From Dehalococcoidia bacterium (lineage in GTDB: Bacteria > Chloroflexota > Dehalococcoidia > Dehalococcoidales > UBA2162): a stretch of 63,425 nt of DNA. A model generated the notes under the pieces. It was not told the origin of the DNA. It made no database searches and saw nothing but the letters and a program-made list of their open reading frames with translations. The position numbers and the translations under genes are program-made. Positions 34,203 to 45,809 of the stretch are shown piece after piece (the stretch's first letter is position 1; every line of letters begins with the position of its first letter). Location of the stretch: the NCBI GenBank assembly GCA_011191975.1, contig DUFA01000132.1, forward strand, positions 1 to 63,425, given 5' to 3'.

Positions 34203-35161
34203 TGCCTAGAAAAGGATGTCTCGGTTGTTCATTTCCTCTAACAATCGGTATTCTAGTCATTGTAATTGCACTTTTCGTAATAGGTCTAATAAGCGGCGCT
34301 CTCGGACAGTCCATCGTAGGTGAAACATCTCTAGGTAAAGCGGTAAGTATAGAGCAACCGCACATTCAATTACCTCCTGAGACTATTTTTCATATTGGTT
34401 CTTTTAGCGTTACCAATACCCTACTTACATCCTGGATAAGTATCATTGTCCTTGCTTTGATATCCTGGGCAGTTACCCGGAAAATTAAGTTGATCCCTTC
34501 CAGGATGCAGGCTTTTCTTGAGTCAGCCCTCGAATGGATGCTGAATTTCTGTATCGAAGTCGCTGGTGAGAAGAACGGACGTCGCTTCTTCCCGCTTGTG
34601 ACAACAATATTTCTCTTCGTCCTGATGAACGCCTGGATGAACCTGATTCCGGGATATGGTTCAATACTTGTTCATACTGGACACGGTCATTCGGTACATC
34701 TCCTGAGAGGTGCCAATACAGACATTAATCTGCCCCTTGCTCTAGCATTAATATCATTCGTTTTCGTTATCTATCATGGTGTCAAATCTCTTGGTGGAAG
34801 TTTCTTCAAGGTATGGTTCAATTTCGGTCGATTCTTCCAGGGTCATAAGAAGCTGTTTACCGGCAAGGTAAAAGCAGGTTTTGGTGATATCGGGATGGGT
34901 GCAATCGATATATTCGTCGGGTTACTCGAGTTTGTCAGTTATATATTCCGCAACATCAGCTTCACTTTTCGTCTCTTCGGTAATATGACCGGTGGTGAAG
35001 CTCTGCTGTTAATGATGATATTTCTTATTCCATGGGTACTGGCTATCCCATTCTATGGCCTTGAACTGCTGGTAGGTACTATCCAGGCGCTTGTATTTGC
35101 TGGACTTACACTGGTATTCGCTACCGTTGCCATTACTCCTCACGAAGGCGAGGAACACTAA
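34202..35161 (+). CDS. atpB: ATP synthase F0 subunit a
   Basis: 319 residues, GTG start with AAAGGAGGG upstream. An additional N-terminal helix is followed by an 80-residue segment, then the five-helix core. ISFTFRLFGNMTGGEALLLMM carries the essential Arg next to the c ring, and ELLVGTIQALVFAGLTLVFA is the last helix. It forms the proton half-channels of the membrane motor. Longer than the E. coli subunit (271) but of normal size for related phyla. Confidence 0.95.
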   Translation: MPRKGCLGCSFPLTIGILVIVIALFVIGLISGALGQSIVGETSLGKAVSIEQPHIQLPPETIFHIGSFSVTNTLLTSWISIIVLALISWAVTRKIKLIPSRMQAFLESALEWMLNFCIEVAGEKNGRRFFPLVTTIFLFVLMNAWMNLIPGYGSILVHTGHGHSVHLLRGANTDINLPLALALISFVFVIYHGVKSLGGSFFKVWFNFGRFFQGHKKLFTGKVKAGFGDIGMGAIDIFVGLLEFVSYIFRNISFTFRLFGNMTGGEALLLMMIFLIPWVLAIPFYGLELLVGTIQALVFAGLTLVFATVAITPHEGEEH

Positions 35162-35183
35162 TTCGATACAGAATTACCAATAG

Positions 35184-35429
<246 letters not shown>

Positions 35430-35451
35430 TCTGGCAGGCAGGAGGCGTATT

Positions 35452-35955
35452 TTGGAAGGACTTGGAATCAATTTACAACTGCTGATTGCTCAGATTATCA
35501 ACTTCCTGTTGTTGTTGGGCTTGCTTTACCTTTTCGCCTACAAGCCTATTCTGCGAATGTTCGATGAACGCGCTAACAGGATAAAAGAAAGTATGGATAT
35601 GACCGAATCTGTCAAGGAACAGGCAGCTAATGCAGAAGAGGAAGCCAGGAAACGGATAGAGGAAGCAAGCAAGGAAGGCCAGGAAGTAATCGCCCGTGCC
35701 ATTAAGACAGGGGAAGAAATAAAGCAGAAGGCAGAACAGGACGCGAAACCAGAAGCCGAAGCCCTCATAGCCCGGGCGCGGAACGAAATCCAGCAGGAAC
35801 GTGATGAAGCCATCACGGAACTCCGGAAGGAATTTACTGACCTGACGATTTCAGCAGCGGAAAAGGTAATCGAGCAAGAACTGGATAAAGAAGCCCACCG
35901 TAAACTCATCGATAAAGTGCTTGAGGAAAGCGATATTCTCAGGAGTAAGAATTAG
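35452..35955 (+). CDS. atpF: ATP synthase F0 subunit b
   Basis: 167 residues, TTG start with GGAGG seven bases upstream. One N-terminal membrane helix (LLIAQIINFLLLLGLLYLFA) followed by a long charged coiled coil (EEEARKRIEEASKEGQEVIA and on to residue 160) forming the peripheral stalk. The C-terminus binds delta. Single b gene, so a homodimeric stalk is expected. Confidence 0.95.
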   Translation: MEGLGINLQLLIAQIINFLLLLGLLYLFAYKPILRMFDERANRIKESMDMTESVKEQAANAEEEARKRIEEASKEGQEVIARAIKTGEEIKQKAEQDAKPEAEALIARARNEIQQERDEAITELRKEFTDLTISAAEKVIEQELDKEAHRKLIDKVLEESDILRSKN

Positions 35956-35983
35956 TCAGTTCCCCATTTTGGAGACAGCAATA

Positions 35984-36529
35984 ATGTCCGATACATATGC
36001 AGTACAGCATGCGAAAGAGATATTTAAAACTGCTCTTGAAAACAATGAATTGAACAGATGGCAGACCGATCTTCGGAACCTGGCAAGTTTGACAAGAGAT
36101 AAGACTCTTGTTGCTACGTTGGAAAATCCTGGTACCTCCATTGATGACAAAGCTAAGCTTCTAGCTGAAAGACTTGGTGAAGCAAAATCCAACGTTCTGA
36201 AGTTGGTATCCGAGTTGATAGGCAAAGGTAAAATAACCGAATTGGATGATATTTCTTATGAATACCAAAGATTATTGGATACTCACCGCGGTCTGGAAGG
36301 CACTGAAACAGCCGAGATTACTACAGCAATACCCCTCGATGACGAGTACATACTCGACATAGGTAAACGTCTTACTGAAATGATAGGTAAACCTGTTGTC
36401 GTAAATACAAAGGTTGATCCCGGTCTTGTCGGTGGGATTATTGTCAAAATCGGCGATAAAGTAATGGACGGTAGTATTAAGAGTAAACTAGCCACTTTGA
36501 AAAGAGAACTCGGCAGAGTGATCAAGTAA
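35984..36529 (+). CDS. atpH: ATP synthase F1 subunit delta
   Basis: 181 residues from ATG TCC GAT (35984), which has GGAGAC upstream; a longer frame from 35921 overlaps atpF and was rejected. YAVQHAKEIFKTALENNELNRW is the N-terminal helical domain; the C-terminal AEITTAIPLDDEYILDIGKRLTEMIGKPVVVNTKVDPGLVGGIIVKIGDKVMDGSIKSKL-type ending (written here only as its key glycines GGIIVKIGD) is conserved for stalk binding. Connects the b dimer to the top of F1. Confidence 0.93.
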   Translation: MSDTYAVQHAKEIFKTALENNELNRWQTDLRNLASLTRDKTLVATLENPGTSIDDKAKLLAERLGEAKSNVLKLVSELIGKGKITELDDISYEYQRLLDTHRGLEGTETAEITTAIPLDDEYILDIGKRLTEMIGKPVVVNTKVDPGLVGGIIVKIGDKVMDGSIKSKLATLKRELGRVIK

Positions 36530-36575
36530 CTACAGGTAAAAAACCCTCTTCGCGAGGCGAGCGGAGGTAACTTAA

Positions 36576-38084
36576 ATGACATTAAAAGGCCAGGACATCG
36601 CTTCTGTTATTAAGCAACAGATCGAACAATTCAGCACGACAGTGACAATGGTCGATGTCGGCACTGTCACAGAGGTGGGAGACGGCATTGCCCGGATACG
36701 CGGTCTCAAGGCAGCCAAATACAACGAACTTCTACAGTTCCCTAACGACATTATGGGTGTTGCTCTGAACCTTGAAGAAGATAGTGTTGCCGCCGTAATC
36801 CTCGGTTCCTACAGTTCGTTAAAAGAAGGTGACGAAGTAAAGTGCACCGGTAGAATCGCTGAAGTACCCGTAGGCGATGTTTTGATTGGCAGAGTTATCG
36901 ATCCCCTCGGCCGGCCGCTTGATGGCAAAGGCGAAATAAAAAGCGATAAGACACGGCCTATCGAGCGTATCGCACCCAACGTCGCCATCCGCCGGTCGGT
37001 AAACACCCCTGTACAGACCGGTATCAAGGCTATAGACGGACTTATTCCTATTGGTCGTGGGCAGCGTGAGTTAATAATCGGCGATCGTTCCACAGGGAAG
37101 ACCGCTATTACACTGGACACGATAATAAACCAGAAAGGTGGGGATCTGATATGTATATATGTCGCCATCGGCCAGAAAGCCTCGAGAGTGGCCCGTGTCG
37201 TCGCTATCCTGGAAGAATACGGCGCAATGGAGCATACTATCGTAGTAGCCGCTAACGCATCCGACTCAGTAGCTCTGCAGTATCTTGCTCCTTACGCAGG
37301 CTGCGGGATCGGCGAAGAGATAATGGAAGAAGGCAAAGACTGCCTGGTAATATACGATGATCTCTCCAAGCACGCCTGGGCATACCGTCAGCTTTCTCTC
37401 CTCCTTAGGAGACCTCCGGGGAGAGAAGCCTATCCCGGCGACGTTTTCTACCTCCACAGCCGTCTCCTTGAAAGAGCAGCCAAGCTTGACGACGCACACG
37501 GCGGCGGCTCGCTGACCGCGCTGCCTATCATCGAAACCCAGGCAGGTGACATGTCCGCTTACATCCCTACAAATGTCATTTCTATCACAGATGGACAGAT
37601 CTATCTTGAAACAGACCTGTTCAACTCTGGGCAGAGACCGGCAGTTAACGTCGGTCTATCAGTATCCCGTGTCGGTTCAAACGCCCAGACCAGGGCAATC
37701 CGCCGCGTGGCGGGACGATTGAGACTGGAACTTGCCCAGTACCGGGAACTGGCCGCTTTCGCCCAGTTCGGTACTTCAGAACTAGATCAGGCTACCAGGG
37801 ATCAACTCGAAAGAGGACAAAGGATTACCGAGGTACTGAAGCAGGGTCAATATAAGCCAATGCCTATGGAAAAACAAGTGCTGATCATGTACGCTGCGGT
37901 TAACGGGTATCTCGATGACATAGCTGTGGACCAAATATCAGGCTTTGAAGTAGATTTCCACAGGTTCGTGGAGGCAAATCACCCGGAGATAATCAGTATT
38001 CTGGCGAAAGAAAGGGATATCAGCGATACCACAGAAGAATCTATTAAAGCAGCAATTACCGAATTTAAACAGGGCAGAGTCTGA
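36576..38084 (+). CDS. atpA: ATP synthase F1 subunit alpha
   Basis: 502 residues. Walker [15 protein letters not shown] near residue 169, the arginine finger region [17 protein letters not shown] near 363, and [30 protein letters not shown] conserved around the DELSEED-distal face. Non-catalytic nucleotide-binding subunit of F1. GCGGAGGTAACTTAA precedes the ATG. Confidence 0.97.
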   Translation: MTLKGQDIASVIKQQIEQFSTTVTMVDVGTVTEVGDGIARIRGLKAAKYNELLQFPNDIMGVALNLEEDSVAAVILGSYSSLKEGDEVKCTGRIAEVPVGDVLIGRVIDPLGRPLDGKGEIKSDKTRPIERIAPNVAIRRSVNTPVQTGIKAIDGLIPIGRGQRELIIGDRSTGKTAITLDTIINQKGGDLICIYVAIGQKASRVARVVAILEEYGAMEHTIVVAANASDSVALQYLAPYAGCGIGEEIMEEGKDCLVIYDDLSKHAWAYRQLSLLLRRPPGREAYPGDVFYLHSRLLERAAKLDDAHGGGSLTALPIIETQAGDMSAYIPTNVISITDGQIYLETDLFNSGQRPAVNVGLSVSRVGSNAQTRAIRRVAGRLRLELAQYRELAAFAQFGTSELDQATRDQLERGQRITEVLKQGQYKPMPMEKQVLIMYAAVNGYLDDIAVDQISGFEVDFHRFVEANHPEIISILAKERDISDTTEESIKAAITEFKQGRV

Positions 38085-38114
38085 TATAACAAACCGAAAA
38101 GTTGAGAGTAAAAC

Positions 38115-38972
38115 TTGGCGAATATTCGTTTAATACAACGTAGAATAAAAGGCGTGCAGAGTATTTCCAAGATCACCCGCGCAATGGAGATGATAGCTAC
38201 CTCGAAGATGAGACGTACCCAGGAGAGGGGTCTTGCCGGTCGTCCCTATTCCGAGAAAATACAGGAAGTCATATCAACGCTGGCAGCTATCTCGAGAGGT
38301 GAAGCTCCTCATCCCTTGTTGCAGCGTCGAGAAGTAAAAAAAATAGCCATCGTTCATATTACTCCCGATCGCGGGCTTTGCGGCGGTCTGGTAGCCAACA
38401 TTAACCGACTGCTTCACAATTATATCAGCGAACAGAATGCCGAGGTATCGCTTGAATGCGTCGGACGTAAAGGTCTGGATTTCATGAGACGTACACGGAA
38501 AAATATACTGGCCGAATTCATCGGCCTTGGAGATAATCCCAGTTATATCGACACACTCCCGATTTCGAGAATCATAATTGACGCATATACCATCGGCGAA
38601 ATAGACGCCGCCTATTTATCATATACCGAGTTCGTCTCGACAATGGTGCAGAGACCCGTCATTCAGCCCATACTTCCGGTAGAACCGGCAGAGCTATCAG
38701 GCACACAAAGTATCGATTATACGTATGAGCCAAACCCGGAAGCCGTACTCGGTGAATTATTACCGCGATTTGTAGAAATGCAGATCTATCACGCTATCCT
38801 GGAATCCATAGCAAGCGAGCAGTCTGCCAGGATGGTAGCTATGCGGAATGCTACTGAGAACGCCGCAGAGCTTACGGATGATTTAACTCTCCTGTACAAT
38901 AAAGCCCGGCAGGAATCGATTACCACCGAACTCCTCGATATCACGGGTGGAGTCGAAGCCCTGGTCGAGTAG
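38115..38972 (+). CDS. atpG: ATP synthase F1 subunit gamma
   Basis: 285 residues, TTG start (MANIRLIQRRIKGVQS). The N-terminal helix RRIKGVQSISKITRAMEMIATSKM and C-terminal helix ESIASEQSARMVAMRNATENA form the rotating coiled-coil shaft; TPDRGLCGGLVANI is the conserved Rossmann-like strand. Couples c-ring rotation to catalysis. Confidence 0.96.
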   Translation: MANIRLIQRRIKGVQSISKITRAMEMIATSKMRRTQERGLAGRPYSEKIQEVISTLAAISRGEAPHPLLQRREVKKIAIVHITPDRGLCGGLVANINRLLHNYISEQNAEVSLECVGRKGLDFMRRTRKNILAEFIGLGDNPSYIDTLPISRIIIDAYTIGEIDAAYLSYTEFVSTMVQRPVIQPILPVEPAELSGTQSIDYTYEPNPEAVLGELLPRFVEMQIYHAILESIASEQSARMVAMRNATENAAELTDDLTLLYNKARQESITTELLDITGGVEALVE

Positions 38973-38994
38973 ATATACAGGCACAGTGAGGTGA

Positions 38995-40394
<1,400 letters not shown>

Positions 40395-40395
<1 letters not shown>

Positions 40396-40826
40396 TGTCG
40401 CCCATCAGGCTTGATATTGTTACTGCCGAAAGGCTCGTATATTCGGAGGATGTCGACCTGGTTGTCGCTCCAGGAGTAGAAGGTGAACTGGGCATCCTTC
40501 CGCAACACACTCCCCTCATGACGACTCTGGAGGCTGGTGAAATGATGGTCCGAAGGGGGGTTGAAGAATTTTCACTGGCTATCTCCGGAGGATTCCTGGA
40601 GATACGTCCCAACAGAATCATTGTCCTGGCGGATTCAGCAGAGAGAGACGATGAAATCGATCTTGCCAGGGCTGAAGAAGCTCAGCGTCGTGCCCGGCAA
40701 AGAATTGAAAGTCCTTCTGCTGATATAGATGCTGCACGAGCCGAAGCAGCATTAAGGCGTTCACTGGTACGCTTGAAAGTAGCACAGAAAAGGCGAAGAA
40801 GACGAGGAGAAAATCCTCAGGTTTAG
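40395..40826 (+). CDS. atpC: ATP synthase F1 subunit epsilon
   Basis: 143 residues, GTG start sharing a base with the atpD stop. The beta-sandwich domain has [26 protein letters not shown]; the C-terminal two-helix domain ends in a long Arg-rich stretch ([15 protein letters not shown]). The helical domain can inhibit ATP hydrolysis. Its stop abuts the rimM stop on the other strand with no spacer. Confidence 0.95.
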
Positions 40827-41360
40827 CTATTTTTTTGTTTTCTTCTCGTTTAAATCCAGCAATCCGGCTATTGGTTCGATAACCATGATACCTTTCTTAA
40901 GGTCAATTAATTTTATGATCTCGTCGATTGCTGGAATCAGAATTTCACTACTCTCACCCTTGATCACATAAACATCGGCGCTCGCTACACTCAATATCTC
41001 TGATATTTTACCCATAGCGTCTCCATTGCTGGTGATTACATCCAAGTCGATCAGTTGAAAATGAAAATATACATCGTTCTCGAGGCTGAAAAGCTGACTG
41101 TGATGGACCTCGATGATATGACCGACCAATTCATCTGCGTCCTCCTCGGTGTCCACTCCCTGAAGTTTTACGATAACATTACCCTTATGCCAGGTCGCTT
41201 CATCGATAACTACAGGTCGATTGTCAATATAAACCTTGGAGGAACTGGAGAATCTCTGCGGGAAATCCGTCTCTACAGTAACTTTTACATGCCCCTGCAG
41301 ACCCCAGTGAGAAACTATCATACCGATGGTAATGTATTCCGGTTCTGCGTTACTTTTCAT
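40827..41360 (-). CDS. rimM: Ribosome maturation factor RimM
   Basis: 177 residues. ITIGMIVSHWGLQGHVKVTVETDFPQRF is the N-terminal RimM barrel (usual G.RGE.KV motif as GLQGHVKV), and VYFHFQLIDLDVITSNGDAMGKISEIL plus ILIPAIDEIIKLIDLKKGIMVIEPIAGLLDL is the PRC-barrel. It helps assemble the 30S head by binding S19. In most genomes rimM is next to rpsP; here two propeller genes intervene. Tail-to-tail with atpC with zero spacing. Confidence 0.93.
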   Translation of the reverse strand: MKSNAEPEYITIGMIVSHWGLQGHVKVTVETDFPQRFSSSSKVYIDNRPVVIDEATWHKGNVIVKLQGVDTEEDADELVGHIIEVHHSQLFSLENDVYFHFQLIDLDVITSNGDAMGKISEILSVASADVYVIKGESSEILIPAIDEIIKLIDLKKGIMVIEPIAGLLDLNEKKTKK

Positions 41361-41381
41361 TGCGTGTGAAAGCGGCTGGAT

Positions 41382-42800
41382 TTATTCTATTGCGTAGAAG
41401 TTCCCGTCAGTAGAACCCACGTAAATGACTCCATCCACAATTGCGGGAGAGGCTGTTATTGCACCGCCGGTTTCAAACTGCCACTGCAACTCACCCGTAG
41501 TAGAGTCAAGAGCATAAAGATTACCATCGTCACTTCCTATATAAATTACCGATCCGGCCTTAGCTGGTGAAGACCTTACGGAATCCCCTGTTTCAAACTC
41601 CCATAATATCTGCTGTGTATCAGTATCCAGGGCCATCACAAAATCATCAGATCCAAGATACATCACATTACCATCTATAAGAGGTGTAGTCGTATTTGGC
41701 CGGTAAAGTGGTTTAGCCCAGATAAAGCCTGACTGATCGGGTGGTTCCGGTATCCAGCTTAACATTGCCCACAGTTGAGCCCAGAAAGGTCGGATTTCAT
41801 GTTCCCAGAGCCATGACCTTGCCATTCCATCCACAGCGTTTAATATGCCGTTCGTGGTAGCAAAATACACTATACCGTCATTAACCACAGGTGAAGCGTA
41901 AACAGCAAATCTGGTTCGGAAATGCAAACGACGATGACCGTTCTCTGCGTTCAAGGCGTAGGAATAACCTCCTCCTGCCCCATAATACAGAACACCGTTT
42001 TCTATTACCGGTGAATTCCCTGCCGGGCTGTCCGTATCGAATCTCCAGATTTCTTCGCCAGTTTTATAATCAAGGGCATAAAGAAAATAGTCATCAGAAC
42101 CAAAGTACGCTTTCTTATCGGTTACTGTTGGAGATGATCGGACCGGATAAGGGGTTTTAAAATACCAGATTTTGTCACCGTTTCCGGCATTAAGGGCGTA
42201 GAAATTACCATCATTAGAACCGAAATATACCATCCCGTCCACCACAGCCGGCGAGGAGTATATCCTGCTTCCCGTAGTAAATTCCCAATTTTTCTCTCCA
42301 GTTTCGGCGTTTAGAGAATACAGATTATAGTCCTGTGAACCGAAAAAGACATTACCGTCGACTACGGCAGCTGAAGAGTGAATTTCATCACCCGCAGTGA
42401 ACTCCCATTTCAGTTTACCTTCCGGGAGGATGTCCTTATTGCCGGCGCTCGAAGAACGGACATTATCATAGCCGAACATTGCCCAGTCACCAAGCAAAGA
42501 ACCGGAGTTGATGTCAGGATTAGGCTTGGATATCAGGTCTGTGTAGCTTAGGATGTTAAACAGCACGAAGATTATGACTAAAGCAACAGCGGCGCCGACT
42601 ATACCCCATCGAATATATCTCCTGCGATTATGGATTCGCACACGTTTTTCCTGGGCTACAGCAAGTTCCTCTGTAGTGTATGACTGACTCTGGTTCAGTA
42701 TCGCTCCCCAGCAATGCTGGCAGAAAGCGACTCCTACCGGATTGGATTTATTACATACCGGGCAAATAGTATATTTTTCTTCTCTGGACTCTACGTCCAT
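41382..42800 (-). CDS. Zinc-ribbon, single-TM, PQQ-like beta-propeller protein (copy A)
   Basis: 472 residues from the ATG at 42800 (GGAG seven bases upstream; the preceding TTG is less likely). Residues 11-34 form a zinc ribbon, CPVCNKSNPVGVAFCQHCWG; one membrane helix lies near 68-90; then about eight propeller blades with repeats such as VVDGNVFFGSQDYNLYSLNA, AETGEKNWEFTTGS and VRSSPTVTDKKAYFGSDD, as in PQQ_2/BamB-like domains. Topology predicts a cytoplasmic zinc ribbon and an external propeller, so perhaps a cell-surface sensor or binding protein; no redox motif is visible. Paralog of the next gene. Confidence 0.82.
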   Translation of the reverse strand: MDVESREEKYTICPVCNKSNPVGVAFCQHCWGAILNQSQSYTTEELAVAQEKRVRIHNRRRYIRWGIVGAAVALVIIFVLFNILSYTDLISKPNPDINSGSLLGDWAMFGYDNVRSSSAGNKDILPEGKLKWEFTAGDEIHSSAAVVDGNVFFGSQDYNLYSLNAETGEKNWEFTTGSRIYSSPAVVDGMVYFGSNDGNFYALNAGNGDKIWYFKTPYPVRSSPTVTDKKAYFGSDDYFLYALDYKTGEEIWRFDTDSPAGNSPVIENGVLYYGAGGGYSYALNAENGHRRLHFRTRFAVYASPVVNDGIVYFATTNGILNAVDGMARSWLWEHEIRPFWAQLWAMLSWIPEPPDQSGFIWAKPLYRPNTTTPLIDGNVMYLGSDDFVMALDTDTQQILWEFETGDSVRSSPAKAGSVIYIGSDDGNLYALDSTTGELQWQFETGGAITASPAIVDGVIYVGSTDGNFYAIE

Positions 42801-42941
42801 CAATTATCTCCGGATTCCGTAGGAAACATCATAAGGCAGGCACATGTTCGCCTACGAAAAATCTATCTAATCAGGGATGTTTACCGTGGTGAACCTAATG
42901 TATTATAACAGTTATGAAAATGTATTTTCAAACTTCGAGCG

Positions 42942-44357
42942 TTATTCGATTGCGTAAAGTTTCCCGTCAAAAGAACCTATATATACAACTCCGTCTACCA
43001 CAGCCGGAGAGGATGAAATTTTCCCCCCTGTCTGGTAGTCCCAAACCTTTTCACCGGTTTCGGCATTAATTGCATAAAGCTTACCATCTTCACTTCCGAC
43101 AATCAGAACAGAATCGATCAGGGCAGGCGACGATCTTACATTCCCTCCGGTTTTAAATTCCCATATAGTTTCCTGAGTCTCAATATCAATCGCTACGACC
43201 AGATCATCTGATCCCAGGTACATCACTCCATTTTTAATCACCGGAGTTGATGTTTGCGGTCTTCTGAGAGAAAGTGACCAGACAAAACCGGATTGGGGAG
43301 GAGGTTTTGGAATCCCAGGAACGCCTGCCGCCCAGACCTGTACCCACCAGTGCTTGATCTCATGTTCACGCCACATCGTTCTAGCTTTACCATCCACTGC
43401 CGAAATGATACCGTTTGTCGTGGTGAAATAAACTGTTCCTTCACTGATCGCCGGTGATGAGTATACTGCGTAATGAGTTTTATAACGCAACCGACGTTGT
43501 CCGGTCATTGAATTCAAGGCGTATGAATAACCGTTGCCACTGCCGATATAGAGAATCCCATTAGACACCGCAGGTGATGAATACGCAGGACTCCCTGAAT
43601 CAAAATCCCAGTACAACTCCCCGTTTGATGTATCCAGGCAATAAAGGAAATAGTCATCGGAACCAAAATAAACTCTGTCATTGGCAATCGCTGGCGATGA
43701 CCTAACCGGGAAAGCAGTCTCGAATATCCAGAGTTCCTCTCCGGTATTCATATCAAGTGTATAACAATTACCGTCGTTAGATCCGAAAAAAACCTTTCCT
43801 CCTGCAACCGACGGTGATGACTCAACCCAGCTTCCGGTTTTGTAGCTCCATTCTTCGGAACCTGATTCAGCATTTACCGCATAAAGGTGATAATCTCTTG
43901 AGCCGAAGTAGACGCTACCGTTGACCACTGCCGGTGAGGAGTGAATTGGTCCTCCCGTATCGAAAACCCATTTGAGTGTACCTTCAGGGATTTCAGTCCC
44001 GGTGCTACCACTGCGTGAAAGGTTCCGCCTGAACATAGACCATTCCCCAGGAAGGGGGTCTGAATTCATTTCCTCAGGAGGTTTAAAAATGGTGTCGGAA
44101 AACCAGAAAAGGCTATAGAGAATTATACCAATCAATGCGAGTGCGCCAACTCCAACAATACCGTATTTGATCTTTCTACGGAGCTTCAGCCGGTCTTCCA
44201 GACGTTCGAGTTCCCTCTCTAACTCTTCAGACGTCAGAGGGTTATCTTGGCTTATTGCGGCTCCCCAGCAATATTCACAAAATCGAGTGCCTTCAGGATT
44301 CGGTTTGCTGCACACCGGGCATATAACCCAGCGTTCAGATTCTGGTGTAGATCGCAT
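42942..44357 (-). CDS. Zinc-ribbon, single-TM, PQQ-like beta-propeller protein (copy B)
   Basis: 471 residues from the ATG at 44357 with GGAG seven bases before it. CPVCSKPNPEGTRFCEYCWGAA is the zinc ribbon, an EELERELERLEDRLKLRRK charged helix precedes the membrane segment (YGIVGVGALALIGIILYSLF), and the propeller blades repeat AVVNGSVYFGSRDYHLYAVN and SSPAIANDRVYFGSDDYFLY. Organisation and many blade sequences match copy A, including a conserved insert (HEIKHWWVQVWA) in the same blade, so the pair is a tandem duplication. Inserted between khpA and rimM. Confidence 0.82.
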   Translation of the reverse strand: MRSTPESERWVICPVCSKPNPEGTRFCEYCWGAAISQDNPLTSEELERELERLEDRLKLRRKIKYGIVGVGALALIGIILYSLFWFSDTIFKPPEEMNSDPLPGEWSMFRRNLSRSGSTGTEIPEGTLKWVFDTGGPIHSSPAVVNGSVYFGSRDYHLYAVNAESGSEEWSYKTGSWVESSPSVAGGKVFFGSNDGNCYTLDMNTGEELWIFETAFPVRSSPAIANDRVYFGSDDYFLYCLDTSNGELYWDFDSGSPAYSSPAVSNGILYIGSGNGYSYALNSMTGQRRLRYKTHYAVYSSPAISEGTVYFTTTNGIISAVDGKARTMWREHEIKHWWVQVWAAGVPGIPKPPPQSGFVWSLSLRRPQTSTPVIKNGVMYLGSDDLVVAIDIETQETIWEFKTGGNVRSSPALIDSVLIVGSEDGKLYAINAETGEKVWDYQTGGKISSSPAVVDGVVYIGSFDGKLYAIE

Positions 44358-44395
44358 CAACTATCTCCGGTGTTTACAAGGAGAATAAAAAAGCT

Positions 44396-44414
44396 AAAAT
44401 GCCCCGTAAGGGCA
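44396..44414 (-). terminator. Short hairpin after khpA
   Basis: On the minus strand TGCCC (44414-44410) pairs with GGGCA (44404-44400), followed by TTTT. It lies 80 bases after the khpA stop and before copy B of the propeller genes, separating rpsP-khpA from them. Stem is only five pairs, so termination may be partial. Confidence 0.45.
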
Positions 44415-44494
44415 CACCTTAACCTATCCAGTCAAATATTATTTTGCTGATTTTAGTAGTTACAACGTATGAACCGGTTATTGAAGTAGCGAGG

Positions 44495-44722
44495 TTAAAT
44501 GATTTCGAGGGTAGCTCTGGTGCCTGCTTTTGCTGCCTTTACCCTTACCAGAGTACGCATCGCTTCAGCTATGCGACCCTGCTTACCAATAACTCTACCT
44601 TTGTCATCATCGGCAACCTGCAGTTTGAGTGTAATGCCTTGTTCATTTTCTTCTTCGGTGACGACCACATCGTCGGGTGAATTAACAATGGACCTGGCAA
44701 TATACTCTACTAGCTCTTTCAT
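44495..44722 (-). CDS. khpA: RNA-binding KH-domain protein KhpA
   Basis: 75 residues, start overlapping the rpsP stop by four bases. [20 protein letters not shown] holds the GxxG loop of a type II KH domain; the N-terminal helix [20 protein letters not shown] is typical. KhpA works with KhpB as a global RNA chaperone affecting cell division and sRNA function. The rpsP-khpA order is conserved across bacteria. Confidence 0.92.
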   Translation of the reverse strand: MKELVEYIARSIVNSPDDVVVTEEENEQGITLKLQVADDDKGRVIGKQGRIAEAMRTLVRVKAAKAGTRATLEII

Positions 44723-44988
44723 GATTTCTCCTTGATTGTTCTAAACTTATCTAAAATACCAGTCTTGTTTAACAATCTGCTGACAGTTTCTGTCGGCTGT
44801 GCACCTTGTTTGAGCCAGTCAAGTGCCTTTTCTTCATCGATCACTATTTCTTCCGGGTCAGTAAGAGGATTATAGTGACCGATCACGCTGATAAATGCTC
44901 CATCCCGGGGAGCCCGAGAGTCAGCTACTACCAGCCTGTAACTCGGTCTGTTCTTTGCTCCTACTCTTCTTAAACGTATCTTGACCAT
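44719..44988 (-). CDS. rpsP: 30S ribosomal protein S16
   Basis: 89 residues. [29 protein letters not shown] and [42 protein letters not shown]-like sequence (key motif GHYNPL then GAQPTETV) identify S16, an early 30S assembly protein. A consensus promoter lies upstream at 45003-45031, and khpA is translationally coupled downstream. Confidence 0.97.
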   Translation of the reverse strand: MVKIRLRRVGAKNRPSYRLVVADSRAPRDGAFISVIGHYNPLTDPEEIVIDEEKALDWLKQGAQPTETVSRLLNKTGILDKFRTIKEKS

Positions 44989-45002
44989 AATGTTTATAGG
45001 CT

Positions 45003-45031
45003 ATTATGCGCTATTAGATAATGTCTGTCAA
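45003..45031 (-). promoter_or_regulatory. Promoter of rpsP-khpA
   Basis: Minus-strand TTGACA (45031-45026), spacer 17, CATAAT (45008-45003). The predicted start is about 7-9 bases from the rpsP ATG, again a very short leader. Confidence 0.65.
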
Positions 45032-45062
45032 TAGCAGGCAGGGATTGTAAAAAGAAAGCGAT

Positions 45063-45770
45063 ATGGATATAATCCATTTTGTGGTAAAGGAAATCATATA
45101 CACTACCCCACTCAATACCACCCGGGCTTTTGAGATACAGAACAACCTTGCAGACCGGGTTATACATCATGATATGCTACCTGATGTCAAATACGTTGCC
45201 GGAGTTGATATGTCAATCAAAAGAACAAGTAAAACCGCAATCGCAAGCGCAGTTCTCCTGAATTACCCTGATCTCGATATCATTGATATTCAGACAACTT
45301 CAGGAAACCTCGAATTCCCTTACGTTCCAGGACTGCTCTCATTCAGAGAATTACCACTTACACTGGCTGCCTGTGAAAAACTTTCAATTACCCCAGATCT
45401 CGTTATCGTCGACGGACAGGGTATCGCTCATCCACGCAGGTTCGGACTTGCTTCCCATCTTGGTGTGGTGATGGATATACCAACTATAGGTTGTGCCAAA
45501 TCACGATTGTGTGGCAGCCATACTGAACCTGAAAACGAACCTGGTGACTATTCTAACCTTATTGATAAAGTTGAGATAATAGGAGCAGTTTTACGTACCA
45601 AACGTGGAGTAAAGCCCGTATATGTATCCATTGGTCATAAGATTAGCTTGAACACCGCAACTGGCTGGATAATCAATTGCTGCCGCGGTTACCGATTACC
45701 TCAGCCGACCCGTCTTGCTCATCTTGCTGCGGGAGGTAACCTGCAAATAAAAAGTCCTTCTGCCAAATAA
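45063..45770 (+). CDS. nfi: Endonuclease V
   Basis: 235 residues. Catalytic acidic residues can be placed in YVAGVDMSIKR (first Asp), YVPGLLSFRELPLTLAAC (Glu) and DLVIVDGQGIAHPRRFGLASHLG (Asp and HPR loop), the defining motifs of endonuclease V. It cleaves near deoxyinosine in DNA and can act on inosine in RNA. Divergent from rpsP, with 74 bases between. Start is the first ATG; a short N-terminal extension (about 20 residues) precedes the usual beginning. Confidence 0.92.
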   Translation: MDIIHFVVKEIIYTTPLNTTRAFEIQNNLADRVIHHDMLPDVKYVAGVDMSIKRTSKTAIASAVLLNYPDLDIIDIQTTSGNLEFPYVPGLLSFRELPLTLAACEKLSITPDLVIVDGQGIAHPRRFGLASHLGVVMDIPTIGCAKSRLCGSHTEPENEPGDYSNLIDKVEIIGAVLRTKRGVKPVYVSIGHKISLNTATGWIINCCRGYRLPQPTRLAHLAAGGNLQIKSPSAK

Positions 45771-45809
45771 TAGAAAAACATCATGTATAATAATATCAGG
45801 GAGTTGATA

